64,000 nt of DNA from Winogradskyella immobilis (GCF_021887715.1 NZ_JAIQXX010000002.1:1-64000); one strand, 5' to 3'. Shown: positions 45,396 through 56,501, counted from the stretch's first letter. The notes: generated from the letters alone by a model not told the origin. Numbers and translations are program-made.

Positions 45396-47090
45396 TTAAA
45401 AGTCTAAAAGTGCTTTATTGTAAACATTATCTTTCAATTGAGGAATATGAGCTTCTCGAACCGGAAGGTAAGATATGTCTACTTCTTTACCATTTCTTAT
45501 TATAGTAAACTCGGCTTTATTTGTAATAGAGCCACTAAAAACACTAATTCTTTTAAACTGATCACCAACTCTAAGTCCTGCCTTATAAGCTTCTAAAGTT
45601 TCATTAATTGTCGCTACAGATTTATTTCCTTCTGAAAAAGTAAACCCTAAGTCAAATACTGTTGATGTTGGGCTATATTCAAATTCAAAATCTTTAAAAA
45701 TATTTTCTAAATTGTAAAGTCTTCCTTCTTCAATATGCTGATCAAAAAAAGGTTTAAAATCCTCTTTTAAATATTTATTTACGGTTTCTATAAAATATGG
45801 ATGTGTAATTTTTTGCTCGCTTTTAAGTGCATCTTCTTTAAATTCTAATAATACATCATCTAAACTTTTTTCTCCCTTCGTGTCTTGTTTTATCTTATTA
45901 TCGGTGTAGAATGCCAATAAAGCACCTCTTCTATACGGTAATTTTTGCATGCCTTCTTTACCACTCCAAAAGTTATCGTAATTCATCTCACTGTTAGGTA
46001 ATTCTCTAATTGGGTTTGTATATAATTCTTTTACAAAACCATTAAATTCTTTTATAAAATAACTTTCATCTAAATTATATACATTGGCTTTTGCTATGTT
46101 TTTAATGGTATAATATTCGGTAAATCCTTCACTAAACCAATATTGTTTTTCTTCATCATCATTTTTAATTAGTGATCCTGTCCAATTATGCTGTAACTCA
46201 TGGTTGAATAAATACACCAATTGTTCAACATCTAAATATTTATTATTAGATGCATTTGTTGCAAAGGAATTGGTTAGTCCAGAACCTTGAAAACTACTTC
46301 CACGCTCAAGTACGGTTGGCATCATTGTTACTGCAAAATAATCTTGAGTATGATCTTTCCAAAAATTGTGTTGTGCATTAACCGTTTTATTTAAAACCTT
46401 TAGCATGGTTGAATCTTTGAAAGCTTCCCATTCTCCTCTAATAATAAAAGCAACTTTATTTCCCTTTATATCCATTTCATGTATTCTGAAATCTCCTCCT
46501 ACAAATACAGCTGTATGAAACTTTTCTTCTGATGTATTCTCTATATTTTGAATACGTTCATTACTACCAAAACTATTTGCTATTTTATAATCTTCCTCAA
46601 ATCCTTCCCAGTTAATAGAAACATTAAAATTATCTTCTGAATCATCGATAATATGTTTTGGAAGCATAAAAAAGTTATGTGAAAACACATGAAAATATTT
46701 GGGTTGTATTACTGGTCTATATGTATCCCAAGTTGTTAGATCTCCTTCAGAATCTTGTTTAACTATATATTCAACTTCTAGGCGTTTTATGTGTTTTGGA
46801 TGTTGAATATAAAACCATCCACTATCTTTATTAGACGTTATTTCGCCTTCTTCTGAAAGGAGCTTAATCTCTTTAATTACATTATGTAAACTGTCTTGTC
46901 CCCATGCTTTATCTTGAAAAAGCAAAGTCGTTTTCCCGATAGAATTAACATTAAAACTCGTTTTTACTTTTAAAAATGATTCTCCATTTTCTTTAACTGG
47001 AGATACAGTATAATTAATTGTATTTTTAGATGTCTTAGAACATGAAAAACATAATAATAAAAGAGAAGTGACGATGATTAGCCGTTTCAT
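45396..47090 (-). CDS. lipoprotein metallopeptidase, M61/M1-like with PDZ domain
   Basis: 564 residues. Lipoprotein-like signal (SLLLLCFSC, Cys17). Zinc site HELQH (297-301) followed by NWTG and Glu321 in WFSEGFTEYY, in the gluzincin pattern of families M1 and M61; the HxxxHNW spacing and C-terminal PDZ-like domain (about 480-555, GLRVGDQFKRISVFSG) favour M61 (glycyl aminopeptidase type). Exported, cleaving peptides outside the cytoplasm. A TATATTTG -10 element lies 40 bases upstream. Confidence 0.88.
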   Translation of the reverse strand: MKRLIIVTSLLLLCFSCSKTSKNTINYTVSPVKENGESFLKVKTSFNVNSIGKTTLLFQDKAWGQDSLHNVIKEIKLLSEEGEITSNKDSGWFYIQHPKHIKRLEVEYIVKQDSEGDLTTWDTYRPVIQPKYFHVFSHNFFMLPKHIIDDSEDNFNVSINWEGFEEDYKIANSFGSNERIQNIENTSEEKFHTAVFVGGDFRIHEMDIKGNKVAFIIRGEWEAFKDSTMLKVLNKTVNAQHNFWKDHTQDYFAVTMMPTVLERGSSFQGSGLTNSFATNASNNKYLDVEQLVYLFNHELQHNWTGSLIKNDDEEKQYWFSEGFTEYYTIKNIAKANVYNLDESYFIKEFNGFVKELYTNPIRELPNSEMNYDNFWSGKEGMQKLPYRRGALLAFYTDNKIKQDTKGEKSLDDVLLEFKEDALKSEQKITHPYFIETVNKYLKEDFKPFFDQHIEEGRLYNLENIFKDFEFEYSPTSTVFDLGFTFSEGNKSVATINETLEAYKAGLRVGDQFKRISVFSGSITNKAEFTIIRNGKEVDISYLPVREAHIPQLKDNVYNKALLDF

Positions 47091-47129
47091 TTTTTTGATT
47101 GGTTTTTAGTTTACAACTAAAAGACGAAT

Positions 47130-47137
47130 CAAATATA
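47130..47137 (-). promoter_or_regulatory. -10 element for the M61-like gene
   Basis: Minus-strand TATATTTG, exact fit to TAnnTTTG, 40 bases before the ATG at 47090. Confidence 0.5.
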
Positions 47138-47157
47138 TAAATGTTACAAAACGTTAT

Positions 47158-48057
47158 TTACAGACCCGAAGCATCTAAATCTTTAAAAACAGAAAGAATA
47201 ATTGCTACTGTATTTCTATAAAACTGAGGAGTAATATTTTTAAACTCATCTGAAGGATTATGATAACCTGGATGATCCTCATCACCAAAATACAAAAATG
47301 GAATTTTTGCTCTATGGAAAGAACCGTGATCTGAAGCAGATGTCCAATTTTGCTTTCCATCTGTGCCGTCATGACCTTGTAACAATTTAGTATTCGTTGG
47401 GTTTTTTAAATTATCAATTATATTTTTAAGTTTTTCATTGTATTTACCACCAACAACATAGATTTCATTTTTTTTACTTCGGCTAATCATATCCATGTTT
47501 ATGTTAGCAACTATTTTGCTGTTTTTCATTTTATCCACAAAATATTTAGAGCCTTGCAAACCCAACTCTTCAGCATCAAAAGCTGCTAGTATTACTGAAT
47601 GCTTTGGCGGATTTTTCATTAAATACTCAGCAAAACTAAATAGGGCAGATACACCAGAAGCATCATCATCAGCCCCATTATAAATCTCATCTCCTTTTAC
47701 TCCTAAATGATCATGATGCGCACTAATAACAATATATGACTTAGGATGTTCTGTGCCTTCAATCTTTGCTAAAACATTAACAGCATTATATGATTTTCCT
47801 CTTGCTTCAAATGTAAATTTATGCTCGTATTTACCTCCAAATGATGGAGCATTTAAAGCTTTAAATTGTTCTACAATATATGCTCTTGCTTTTTCATTTC
47901 CTTTTTCTCCTGTTTGTCGTCCTTTAAACTCATCAGAACTTAAACGTTCTAAACGTTCTAGCAATTTATCAGAATTAAAATCTGTGTTCTTCGTTTGTGC
48001 ACAACTAAAGTTAAAAAAAACGAATAGTGCTATTGCTTTAAAAAGGATATTCTTCAT
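47158..48057 (-). CDS. M28 family zinc aminopeptidase
   Basis: 299 residues. Signal with lipobox-like FFNFSCAQ. The two-zinc site of M28 is complete: His in SAHHDHLG, bridging Asp in GADDDASG, Glu pair in DAEELGLQG, Asp in NINMDMISR and His in HPGYHNPSDEF. Exported aminopeptidase. Follows the sdh operon on the same strand after a terminator, so it is transcribed separately. Confidence 0.93.
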   Translation of the reverse strand: MKNILFKAIALFVFFNFSCAQTKNTDFNSDKLLERLERLSSDEFKGRQTGEKGNEKARAYIVEQFKALNAPSFGGKYEHKFTFEARGKSYNAVNVLAKIEGTEHPKSYIVISAHHDHLGVKGDEIYNGADDDASGVSALFSFAEYLMKNPPKHSVILAAFDAEELGLQGSKYFVDKMKNSKIVANINMDMISRSKKNEIYVVGGKYNEKLKNIIDNLKNPTNTKLLQGHDGTDGKQNWTSASDHGSFHRAKIPFLYFGDEDHPGYHNPSDEFKNITPQFYRNTVAIILSVFKDLDASGL

Positions 48058-48107
48058 TATTTAGGGTTATAAAGTTATAGGGTTTAATGTCGTAAATAAA
48101 CAAAAAA

Positions 48108-48134
48108 ATCCTAAGATAAAATTTATCTTAGGAT
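48108..48134 (-). terminator. terminator of the sdh operon
   Basis: ATCCTAAGAT / ATCTTAGGAT arms, followed on the minus strand by a T run. Confidence 0.75.
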
Positions 48135-48186
48135 AATAAAATTATAACATTTTAAGCCGCGTCCTTTATAGGAATAACGACTTATT

Positions 48187-48948
48187 TTAACCTTTTAAAC
48201 TAGCTGCTAAGTACTCACGATTCATACGTGCAATATTCTCTAAAGAAATGCCTTTAGGACATTCTACTTCGCAAGCTCCTGTATTGGTACAGTTACCAAA
48301 TCCTTCTTCATCCATCTGGCTTACCATGTTTAACACACGGTCTGTAGCCTCAACTTGTCCTTGCGGTAATAATGCAAATTGCGATACTTTAGCACCAACA
48401 AATAACATAGCACTTGAATTTTTACAGGTAGCTACGCAAGCTCCACAACCAATACACGTCGCAGCCTCAAAAGCTTTATCTGCATCATGCTTTTCTACAG
48501 GAATCGCATTTGCATCAATGGTGTTACCAGAAGTGTTTACAGAAATAAATCCTCCTGCATGTTGTATGCGATCAAAAGCGCTTCTATCAACTATTAAATC
48601 TTTAACTACAGGAAATGCAGTAGCTCTAAATGGTTCAATTGTAATTGTATCACCATCTTTAAACATACGCATATGTAATTGGCATGTTGTTACTCCTCGA
48701 TCTGGCCCATGTGCTTCTCCATTAATATAAAGAGAGCACATTCCACATATACCTTCTCGACAATCGTGATCGAAAGCTACAGGTTCATCACCTGAATTAA
48801 TAAGTTGTTCATTTAAAACATCAAGCATTTCAAGGAAAGACATATCTGGCGATACGTCAGCAATTTGATAATCTACCATTTTTCCTTTATCGTTAGCGCC
48901 TTTTTGACGCCATATTTTTAACGTTAAATTCATGTTTTCTGATGCCAT
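48187..48948 (-). CDS. sdhB: succinate dehydrogenase iron-sulfur subunit
   Basis: 253 residues. [2Fe-2S] ligands in [19 protein letters not shown], [4Fe-4S] in [13 protein letters not shown] and [3Fe-4S] in [15 protein letters not shown]. Carries electrons from FAD to quinone in the inner membrane complex (citric acid cycle, respiratory chain). The neighbouring sdhA and sdhC are of the B-type with a single cytochrome subunit. Separated from sdhA by the inserted DUF2846-like gene. Confidence 0.96.
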   Translation of the reverse strand: MASENMNLTLKIWRQKGANDKGKMVDYQIADVSPDMSFLEMLDVLNEQLINSGDEPVAFDHDCREGICGMCSLYINGEAHGPDRGVTTCQLHMRMFKDGDTITIEPFRATAFPVVKDLIVDRSAFDRIQHAGGFISVNTSGNTIDANAIPVEKHDADKAFEAATCIGCGACVATCKNSSAMLFVGAKVSQFALLPQGQVEATDRVLNMVSQMDEEGFGNCTNTGACEVECPKGISLENIARMNREYLAASLKG

Positions 48949-48951
48949 TCT

Positions 48952-49500
48952 CTAATTATTTTCAAAATTCATATTAGTGGTAAGCTTTTTTATTTTAGAA
49001 TTTTTATTATTCTTAATCCTATTATAAGCTTCCATAGCTTTCTCTATATTCTCCTTTTTTTCTTCAGTTCTACTAGACTTTGCGATTTTAGCATTAATAT
49101 GTTTCTTCAAAACTCTATTTATCCGCTTTACATGCTTTTTATTACTTGGAGAATAAGGTTCTATTCCTACCGCTGCAATAAACACGCCTATCTTAGCTTT
49201 TAAATCAATTACATAAGTTTTGTTAGCCTCTAATGTTGCTTCTACAAAATCTCTATTTTCTGAAGCTGCCCAAAATAAATGCTCACCTGGATCACATTCA
49301 TACGTGAAATATGCTCTAGACGGAAGTGCTCCTAAAAATATATCTTTATCATAAACTCTAAAGTTAAGTCCACCTCCTGCTAAATCTACACTTCTCATTA
49401 TATAAACTAATGCTTTTCCTTCTGATGGTTTTTCAAGATTCTGTGCAAAAGTGCAGTTCAATGAAACTAATAGCAAAAAAGCTATTGTAAAAAACTTCAT
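48952..49500 (-). CDS. DUF2846-like exported protein inserted in the sdh operon
   Basis: 182 residues. Signal peptide (MKFFTIAFLLLVSLNCTFAQ). The central domain (GKALVYIMRSVDLAGGGLNF, DKDIFLGALPSRAYFTYECDPGEHLFW) matches DUF2846 and has the same turn-and-strand pattern as the lipoprotein encoded at 634-1086. The C-terminal 60 residues are basic and helical. Stop of sdhA is four bases upstream and start of sdhB three bases downstream, so it must ride on the sdh transcript. Role unknown; it may act on the envelope. Confidence 0.8.
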   Translation of the reverse strand: MKFFTIAFLLLVSLNCTFAQNLEKPSEGKALVYIMRSVDLAGGGLNFRVYDKDIFLGALPSRAYFTYECDPGEHLFWAASENRDFVEATLEANKTYVIDLKAKIGVFIAAVGIEPYSPSNKKHVKRINRVLKKHINAKIAKSSRTEEKKENIEKAMEAYNRIKNNKNSKIKKLTTNMNFENN

Positions 49501-49504
49501 AGTA

Positions 49505-51517
49505 CTATTTATAACTTCTTTGTTTTAATTCAATATCATGGAACTCTAATTGTTCTTTATGTAAAACCGCATCGCTAGGTTCTCCTTTATATTCCCAAGC
49601 AGATACATAAGCAAAATTTTCATCGTCACGTAATGCTTCTCCTTTTTGAGGACCATCTAATTCTACAGATTCTTCTCTAAAGTGTCCACCACAAGATTCA
49701 GTTCTTTCTAAAGCATCTTTTGCAAATAATTCTCCTAACTCTAAGAAATCTGCTACACGACCAGCTTTTGCCAACTCTTCATTATACTCATTTTGATTAC
49801 CCGGTACTTTGACCTCTTTCCAGAATTGATCGCGTAAAGCTTTGATCTCTGAAATTGCTTCCTTCAACCCTTTTTCATTACGAGACATTCCTACTTTATT
49901 CCACATAATTTTTCCTAAGCGCTTATGGAAATAATCTACAGAATGTTCTCCTTTATTGGTCACAAAGAAATTTAGTTTTTCTTTGACTTCGTTTTCAGCG
50001 TCTTCAAATTCTTTTGTATCTGTAGAAATTGGTCCCGTTCTAATATCATCAGACAAATAATCACCTATTGTGTATGGTAATACAAAATAACCATCAGCTA
50101 AACCTTGCATTAATGCAGAAGCACCAAGTCTGTTTGCGCCATGATCAGAGAAATTGGCTTCACCAACACAGTATAACCCAGGAACCGTTGTCATTAAGTT
50201 GTAATCTACCCAAACGCCACCCATTGTGTAATGCACAGCTGGATAAATCATCATTGGTGTATTGTATGGATCTTGATCTACAATCTTCTCATACATTTGG
50301 AATAAGTTTCCGTATTTATTTCTTATAACTTCTTGACCTAATTCTTTTACTACTGATGCATCATTAACATCTAAATGATGAATAAGCGCTTGTTCTTTTC
50401 CGTATCTTATTATTGCTGAAGCAAAATCTAAAAATACGGCTTCACCAGTTGCGTTAACACCATAACCAGCATCACAACGTTCTTTAGCCGCACGAGATGC
50501 AACATCACGAGGCACTAGGTTTCCGAAAGCTGGATAACGACGTTCTAAATAATAATCGCGATCTTCTTCTTTTAAATCTTTTGGTTTTAATGTTCCTGCT
50601 TTTATAGCTTCGACATCTTTCATATGCTTTGGCACCCAAATACGTCCATCGTTTCTTAAAGACTCAGACATCAATGTTAGCTTAGATTGATGGTCTCCAG
50701 AAACAGGAATACATGTTGGATGAATTTGTGTATAACAAGGATTTGCAAAATAAGCACCACGTTTATGCGCTTTCCAAGCTGCTGTTACATTAGATCCCAT
50801 GGCATTGGTTGATAAAAAGAATACGTTACCATAACCACCAGTACCTAAAACCACAGCATGTGCTGAATGTCTTTCGATTTCTCCTGTAATTAAGTTACGT
50901 GTAATAATACCACGAGCTTTACCATCAACTTTTACAACGTCTAACATTTCGTGACGGTTGTACATTTTAATTTTTCCACGACCAATCTGACGATTCATTG
51001 CAGAATACGCTCCTAGTAATAATTGTTGTCCTGTTTGTCCTGCTGCATAAAATGTTCTTGAAACCAAAACGCCTCCAAATGAACGGTTATCTAACAATCC
51101 ACCATATTCACGAGCAAAAGGAACTCCTTGTGCTACACATTGATCTATAATGTTCACAGATACTTCTGCTAAACGATATACATTTGATTCGCGCGAACGG
51201 TAATCACCTCCTTTTACAGTATCGTAAAATAATCTATAGGTTGAATCACCATCACCTTGGTAATTTTTTGCTGCATTAATTCCTCCTTGAGCTGCAATAG
51301 AATGCGCACGTCTTGGAGAATCTTGAAAACAGAATGCTTTTACGTTATAACCTAATTCTGCTAAAGTTGCAGCAGCAGATCCACCTGCTAAGCCTGTACC
51401 AACCACAATAATGTCGATGTTACGTTTGTTAGCTGGATTAACTAAGTCTATGTGATCTTTATAATTGGTCCATCTGTCTGCAATTGGACCTTTTGGTGTT
51501 TTAGAATCTAAAGCCAT
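49505..51517 (-). CDS. sdhA: succinate dehydrogenase flavoprotein subunit
   Basis: 670 residues. Dinucleotide fold [15 protein letters not shown] (38-52), FAD-linked His in [15 protein letters not shown], substrate-site region HPTCIP and active-site Arg in [12 protein letters not shown]. Oxidises succinate to fumarate on the cytoplasmic face of the inner membrane. Length and sequence fit the B-type (also fumarate reductase-like) enzyme of Bacteroidetes. Starts 11 bases after sdhC. Confidence 0.97.
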   Translation of the reverse strand: MALDSKTPKGPIADRWTNYKDHIDLVNPANKRNIDIIVVGTGLAGGSAAATLAELGYNVKAFCFQDSPRRAHSIAAQGGINAAKNYQGDGDSTYRLFYDTVKGGDYRSRESNVYRLAEVSVNIIDQCVAQGVPFAREYGGLLDNRSFGGVLVSRTFYAAGQTGQQLLLGAYSAMNRQIGRGKIKMYNRHEMLDVVKVDGKARGIITRNLITGEIERHSAHAVVLGTGGYGNVFFLSTNAMGSNVTAAWKAHKRGAYFANPCYTQIHPTCIPVSGDHQSKLTLMSESLRNDGRIWVPKHMKDVEAIKAGTLKPKDLKEEDRDYYLERRYPAFGNLVPRDVASRAAKERCDAGYGVNATGEAVFLDFASAIIRYGKEQALIHHLDVNDASVVKELGQEVIRNKYGNLFQMYEKIVDQDPYNTPMMIYPAVHYTMGGVWVDYNLMTTVPGLYCVGEANFSDHGANRLGASALMQGLADGYFVLPYTIGDYLSDDIRTGPISTDTKEFEDAENEVKEKLNFFVTNKGEHSVDYFHKRLGKIMWNKVGMSRNEKGLKEAISEIKALRDQFWKEVKVPGNQNEYNEELAKAGRVADFLELGELFAKDALERTESCGGHFREESVELDGPQKGEALRDDENFAYVSAWEYKGEPSDAVLHKEQLEFHDIELKQRSYK

Positions 51518-51528
51518 AAAGCTGTTTT

Positions 51529-52200
51529 TTAGTGATTAAAGTGATGGAATAACGCAATAAAAATGAACCCAAGAGGAATTCCTATTGCATAAATCTTACT
51601 AAACCTTTTTAATCCTTTAGTATATTTATTATTTGCTCCAACGGATTGGAATGCAGAGTTAAAACCGTGTAAAAGGTGTAATGCTAAGAATACAAAAGCA
51701 ATGACATAAGCACCTACACGTAATGGGTCATGAAATTTTTCAACTAATTCATGATAATATCTAAATTCCCCATTATGCATACCTGTCATATCTCCAAGAA
51801 TATATTTTGTGTTAATTTCAGGAATCCAAAAATCAATAAAGTGTAAAACTATAAATGATAAAATCGCTAATCCGCTCCAGATCATATTTCTACTCATCCA
51901 AGCAGAATTGGCGCCACCATTATTTTTAGCGTAACTTACTTGTCTTGCTTTTCTATTTTTAATCTCTAAAGCAAACCCCATGACAAAATGAAAAATAACT
52001 CCAAAAATTAAAACAGGTTGCAGTCCATATTGCACTAACGGGTTTGTTCCCATAAAATGAGAAACCACATTAAATGTGTCTGGAATAAAAACCGAAAGTA
52101 TGTTAATTGAAAAATGTTGTAGTAAAAAAACCATTAGGAAGAATGCTGAAAGTGCCATTGCAAACTTTCTTCCAATCGACGAATTTAGAATTCCGCTCAT
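51529..52200 (-). CDS. sdhC: succinate dehydrogenase cytochrome b subunit
   Basis: 223 residues with five membrane helices and conserved His residues for two haems ([33 protein letters not shown]). B-type single membrane anchor. First gene of the operon with a promoter at 52226-52256. Confidence 0.95.
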   Translation of the reverse strand: MSGILNSSIGRKFAMALSAFFLMVFLLQHFSINILSVFIPDTFNVVSHFMGTNPLVQYGLQPVLIFGVIFHFVMGFALEIKNRKARQVSYAKNNGGANSAWMSRNMIWSGLAILSFIVLHFIDFWIPEINTKYILGDMTGMHNGEFRYYHELVEKFHDPLRVGAYVIAFVFLALHLLHGFNSAFQSVGANNKYTKGLKRFSKIYAIGIPLGFIFIALFHHFNH

Positions 52201-52225
52201 TGTAAATCTTAATTTGTTAGTCTTA

Positions 52226-52256
52226 CAAAGATAACGTTATCCTTGTTTTAAAACAA
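52226..52256 (-). promoter_or_regulatory. promoter of the sdh operon
   Basis: Minus-strand TTG (52254-52256), 20-base spacer, TATCTTTG (52226-52233). Fits TTG-N19-20-TAnnTTTG; ATG at 52200. Confidence 0.65.
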
Positions 52257-52296
52257 CTTGAGCAATAACAAACCGCTTATTTAGAATGATTTTAAT

Positions 52297-53535
52297 TTAG
52301 AAGCCAAATCTAGGATTTACTATTGTATTATATATTGACCCAAATGAATAATTAAATCCTAAGTTGAGATTAAAGTTAAATCCTGACGGTAATTGTTGAT
52401 TATTTAATAGTAATTCTTCTAGAGTTACTCCGCCTGCAGATAGTTCAACTTGATTACTAGTAATACTATAACGACCACCAATATTAAAATTAAAACCTTT
52501 AAATATTCTAATATTGGCATTGAGTCTAAAACTCAATTGATTTAAGGTTAAGTCTTCTACGAACTGCTCAAAAGAAGCTTCTCCAGAAATATTTCCCCAT
52601 TTTTGATTAATACTACTTCCTAAAGACAATTCGTGTTCCCATAAATATTCTTCTGTTACACCAAAAATCGTCAATTCTATATAATCGTTAAACCGTACAC
52701 CGTTTCTATAAGATAATGTAATTTGTTTCTTAGCAGAGTCTGCATAGTCATAAAAATTATATTCTATGGCTGGTCTAAAGCCCCAAGAAAAATCAAGATT
52801 ACTAAATATTGAAGTTCTTAGATCTGCAAATGCGCCGATTGACCAATGATTATTAATACTAATGGCGTCGTTGATATTTAAGTTTCTTGAATTTCTAATC
52901 GTTACGCTTTCTTCTCCTTCAAAATCAAAAACATTTCTGTTTTCATTATAACTTGCTCTAATAAAGAGTTTATTCTTTTCTGTTACTCTTCTGGCAGATA
53001 TTGATGCATTTACTCTACTATTTCTTCGTGTTTCTTGTCCACTAAAGTTTCCATTAGCTCCTAGTCTAAACACCCAATAATTCCAAGGGTCTTCTACATC
53101 TTCGCTTACAATTTCCTCTTTAGTCTCTTGTTTTATATTAATAGAAATGGCATCTGTTTTCCCTGCTTTTACCCAATACCTAACAAGACCTAGTTTAATG
53201 AATTTTAATGTTAAGTTTCTAACCTCATCATTGGTCATGTTAGTATTTGTATTGAAGGCGAATTTATCTTTAAGCTCAATATAATCGCCTTTCCCAATAA
53301 AATCTACAACAAACTCATTACCGCCACTTCCATTTCTCTGCGTTGTAAAAAACAAATGAACATCTGCAAAATTCTGATCTCTTACAAACTGAACATTTTC
53401 TAGGTTTTGTCTTATATAGGTATTATCGCAAGCATCACAATCTAAGAAGATTTTTAATTGTTGATTATCACTTTCTTGAGCAGACAGGTTGAAAATAAAA
53501 CAAAAAGCTACAAATAGCTTTGTTAGATTGGGCAT
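52297..53535 (-). CDS. outer-membrane beta-barrel protein of unknown function
   Basis: 412 residues. Signal peptide (ends NLSAQ), a periplasmic domain of about 110 residues (KIFLDCDACDNTYIRQNLEN, with CxxC), then many amphipathic strands ending NPRFGF with a terminal Phe. Likely a barrel with a periplasmic sensor- or binding-type domain; the CxxC could form a disulfide. Single gene, next to the sdh operon but without link to it. Confidence 0.75.
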   Translation of the reverse strand: MPNLTKLFVAFCFIFNLSAQESDNQQLKIFLDCDACDNTYIRQNLENVQFVRDQNFADVHLFFTTQRNGSGGNEFVVDFIGKGDYIELKDKFAFNTNTNMTNDEVRNLTLKFIKLGLVRYWVKAGKTDAISINIKQETKEEIVSEDVEDPWNYWVFRLGANGNFSGQETRRNSRVNASISARRVTEKNKLFIRASYNENRNVFDFEGEESVTIRNSRNLNINDAISINNHWSIGAFADLRTSIFSNLDFSWGFRPAIEYNFYDYADSAKKQITLSYRNGVRFNDYIELTIFGVTEEYLWEHELSLGSSINQKWGNISGEASFEQFVEDLTLNQLSFRLNANIRIFKGFNFNIGGRYSITSNQVELSAGGVTLEELLLNNQQLPSGFNFNLNLGFNYSFGSIYNTIVNPRFGF

Positions 53536-53666
53536 GATTAATATCGATGAAATAGTTTAGTTACGAGCAAATGTAATTGCATCTATTTCATTATGCCTTA
53601 TGTTTTAGTTTACTTTAACATCAGAGTTTTCTTATTTAAAGTAATTCTAAAATAAACATTTAGTTT

Positions 53667-56501
53667 CTACTCTACTTTTAAAAATTTTGAAACTCCATCA
53701 ATGTTAACAGTATATTTACCTGATGGCAGATAATAGTTTCCGTTATCCGCTTTATTAATACGCAACTTTGAGTTTTCTTTTAATAATGCTTTTCTTCCTT
53801 TTTCTGTAAGTTGAAGATTATACTCAGCAGTATTAAATCCTTTATCTGCATTAACTGATATTGTATTCAATTCTGCACCTCCTTCAGATAAAATTTTAAT
53901 CTGCATACTGCCAGATGCATTACTATAAAAATTAATAGCTACACTTGGTTCAAAAGCTTGCGAATATTGGTTTCTTATACTTCCCCAAAACGAAGAAGAG
54001 CGTAATGACGATATATCAAAAATACTTACCGAATTAGATTTTACCGTATTAAATTGTTGTAAGCCTGAAATATCAGCTTTGTATATCGATCGCCCATGAG
54101 TACCTACAACTAAATCTTTTGCTTCTTTCTGAATTACCAAATCATGTACTGCTGCATTAGTTAGACCTTTTGAAAACGACTCCCAAGAATTACCCTTATT
54201 AAAAGACACATACACCCCATTATCTGTACCTACATATAAAATGTTTTCATCTGATGGGTCTTCTTTAATTACATTTACTGGTGAATTAGGAATATTGTTA
54301 GTAATAGCTGTCCAAGTACTTCCGTTATTTTCACTCACATATACATAAGCTTTAAAATCATCATTTCGGTAACCATTTAATGTTGCATAAACTCTGTTTT
54401 TATTATGCTCAGATGCTATTACACGAGACACCCAAAGGTTTTGTGGTAATCCATTGGAAATTCTTGTCCAATTAACACCGCCATCATTCGTTAAATTAAT
54501 ATATCCATCGTCACTACCTACAACAATTTTTCCGAATGTAAAAGGACTTTCAGAAATGGTAGTTAATGTTCCATAAGGCACATTCCCTTTTTTTCCTCCG
54601 GTAGTTAAATCCTCCGAAATTACCGTAAACGTTTCTCCTTGATCTAACGAGCGCAACAATTTGTTTGCACCCATATATAAAATGTCTTGATTGTGTGGCG
54701 ATAACAGAATTGGTGTCATCCAATTATAACGGTATGGCGAATCCCCTAATTCGTGACGCGGATTAATAAATAAACGTTCTTGGGTTTCTAAATTTACACG
54801 GTAATAAAATCCAAATTGCGAACCTCCATAAACAATATTATTATCTCTACTGTCAATTTGAACTTGCATACCATCGCCACCTCCAATTCTTTTATATGGA
54901 TATGCTCCAGACCCATTCCAACTCTTAGATGCTCTGTAATTACTTGGTCCGTACCAAACTCCATTATCTTGTAGACCACCATAAACATTATACGGTTTTT
55001 GATTGTCTACATTGATATAATAGAATTGCCCAACAGATGGTTGATTGTTTTTAATCCAATTTTCTCCATCATCATAAGTGATATTAATACCTCCATCATT
55101 TCCATTAATAACATGACCTTCTAATTTTGGGTTTACCCAAATCGATTGATGATCTGAGTGCACATTTTCTTTACTCATTGAGGCAAACGTTGCTCCGCCA
55201 TCATCCGATTTTAACAAAGGAACACCTCCGATATAAATTTTATTTTCGTTAGATGTATTTACTGCAATTATACCAAAGTAATACCCATAAGAACTGTACA
55301 CTCCATCTAAATAGTCTTTATGTGTTTTTTTCCATGTTTTTCCACCATTAGTAGACTTATATACCTCAGCTCCGATAACTGGAGAGTCAAACAATAACGA
55401 ATTGGCATTTTCTAAATAAGTGGCTAAATCTGATGGTTTAACATCTCCTTGTTTTACAGATTTTTTTACACTTTTTGCAGAATACTTTCTAGGAAAACGA
55501 TTGCTTCTTAAATATCTATTTAATGCTCTATTCTCTAGTGCTAAAAAGTCTCCGTTAGACATGCTTTTAAAGTCGTCTTTTTGAAGTCCATCATTTGTTG
55601 AACCTGAAGCAGCTTCAACTGGACGTCTAAATTGGTTATCTAAAAACGCATAAACCACATTATCGTTAAATGTTGCTAAACCTATACGGCCAACACCACT
55701 GCCTGTTGGAAAGCCATTTCCCTTTTCTGTAAGTTTTGTCCAAGTATTTCCTGCATCTGTACTTTTATATATCGCCGAACCATCTCCGTCTCCATTAAAA
55801 TTCCAGGCTTTACGATCACGCTCCCAACTTGCTGCATAAAGAACATTAGCATTATTAACAGAAACGCTGATGTCGATAACTCCTGTGTTTTCATTAATAA
55901 ATAAAGTATTACTCCATGTTTTTCCTCCATCTTTTGTTTTAAAAATACCACGTTCTTTATTTGAAGAATACAAATGACCTATAACACCTACAACAACTTC
56001 GTCAGGGTTGTTTTGGTTAATGATTATTCTACCAATATGATGTGAATCTGTTAGTCCAACATTATCCCATGTTTTTCCTTTATCCGTACTTTTTAAAATT
56101 CCGATTCCTGAATACGAAGAACGCGAAGAGTTGCTTTCTCCTGTACCAATCCAAATCGTGCCATTTTTCCAGTCAACAGCAATATCTCCCATGTTTTGTG
56201 TTGGAGCATTGTCAGTTACTGAAGTAAATGTTGTTCCATTATTATTTGTATACCATAATCCGCCTGAGGCATATGCCACATAAAATTCATTAACATTATT
56301 AGGATTAACATCAACATCTACAACACGACCACTCATTATGGTTGGTCCTATGTTTGTAAATGAAATATTTTTTACTATAGATTTCTGTAATAATGCTTCT
56401 TTTTCTTGTAATGCATTTTGAATGTCTTGCGCAGATGTTTGCGCATTGCTATTTAAACCTATAAAAAAGGTAATTACGAATACTGATAAGATACGGTACA
56501 T
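53667..56501 (-). CDS. exported sortilin/BNR repeat protein
   Basis: 944 residues. Signal peptide ends NSNAQ. At least ten Asp-box (BNR) motifs of the type STDKGKTW, TKDGGKTW, STDAGNTW, STNGGKTW, SDDGGATF, SLDQGETF, TNDGGVNW, SENNGSTW are spread over residues about 70-800, forming two beta-propellers as in VPS10/sortilin-type and glycosidase-like proteins. A small C-terminal beta domain follows. No sorting domain typical of type IX secretion was found at the end. Could be a hydrolase or a scaffold; catalytic residues cannot be assigned. Confidence 0.85.
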   Translation of the reverse strand: MYRILSVFVITFFIGLNSNAQTSAQDIQNALQEKEALLQKSIVKNISFTNIGPTIMSGRVVDVDVNPNNVNEFYVAYASGGLWYTNNNGTTFTSVTDNAPTQNMGDIAVDWKNGTIWIGTGESNSSRSSYSGIGILKSTDKGKTWDNVGLTDSHHIGRIIINQNNPDEVVVGVIGHLYSSNKERGIFKTKDGGKTWSNTLFINENTGVIDISVSVNNANVLYAASWERDRKAWNFNGDGDGSAIYKSTDAGNTWTKLTEKGNGFPTGSGVGRIGLATFNDNVVYAFLDNQFRRPVEAASGSTNDGLQKDDFKSMSNGDFLALENRALNRYLRSNRFPRKYSAKSVKKSVKQGDVKPSDLATYLENANSLLFDSPVIGAEVYKSTNGGKTWKKTHKDYLDGVYSSYGYYFGIIAVNTSNENKIYIGGVPLLKSDDGGATFASMSKENVHSDHQSIWVNPKLEGHVINGNDGGINITYDDGENWIKNNQPSVGQFYYINVDNQKPYNVYGGLQDNGVWYGPSNYRASKSWNGSGAYPYKRIGGGDGMQVQIDSRDNNIVYGGSQFGFYYRVNLETQERLFINPRHELGDSPYRYNWMTPILLSPHNQDILYMGANKLLRSLDQGETFTVISEDLTTGGKKGNVPYGTLTTISESPFTFGKIVVGSDDGYINLTNDGGVNWTRISNGLPQNLWVSRVIASEHNKNRVYATLNGYRNDDFKAYVYVSENNGSTWTAITNNIPNSPVNVIKEDPSDENILYVGTDNGVYVSFNKGNSWESFSKGLTNAAVHDLVIQKEAKDLVVGTHGRSIYKADISGLQQFNTVKSNSVSIFDISSLRSSSFWGSIRNQYSQAFEPSVAINFYSNASGSMQIKILSEGGAELNTISVNADKGFNTAEYNLQLTEKGRKALLKENSKLRINKADNGNYYLPSGKYTVNIDGVSKFLKVE

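Noticed and set aside
48248-48730. 160-residue open frame opposite sdhB
   Set aside because: Complement of the conserved Cys-rich sdhB; codon bias favours sdhB.
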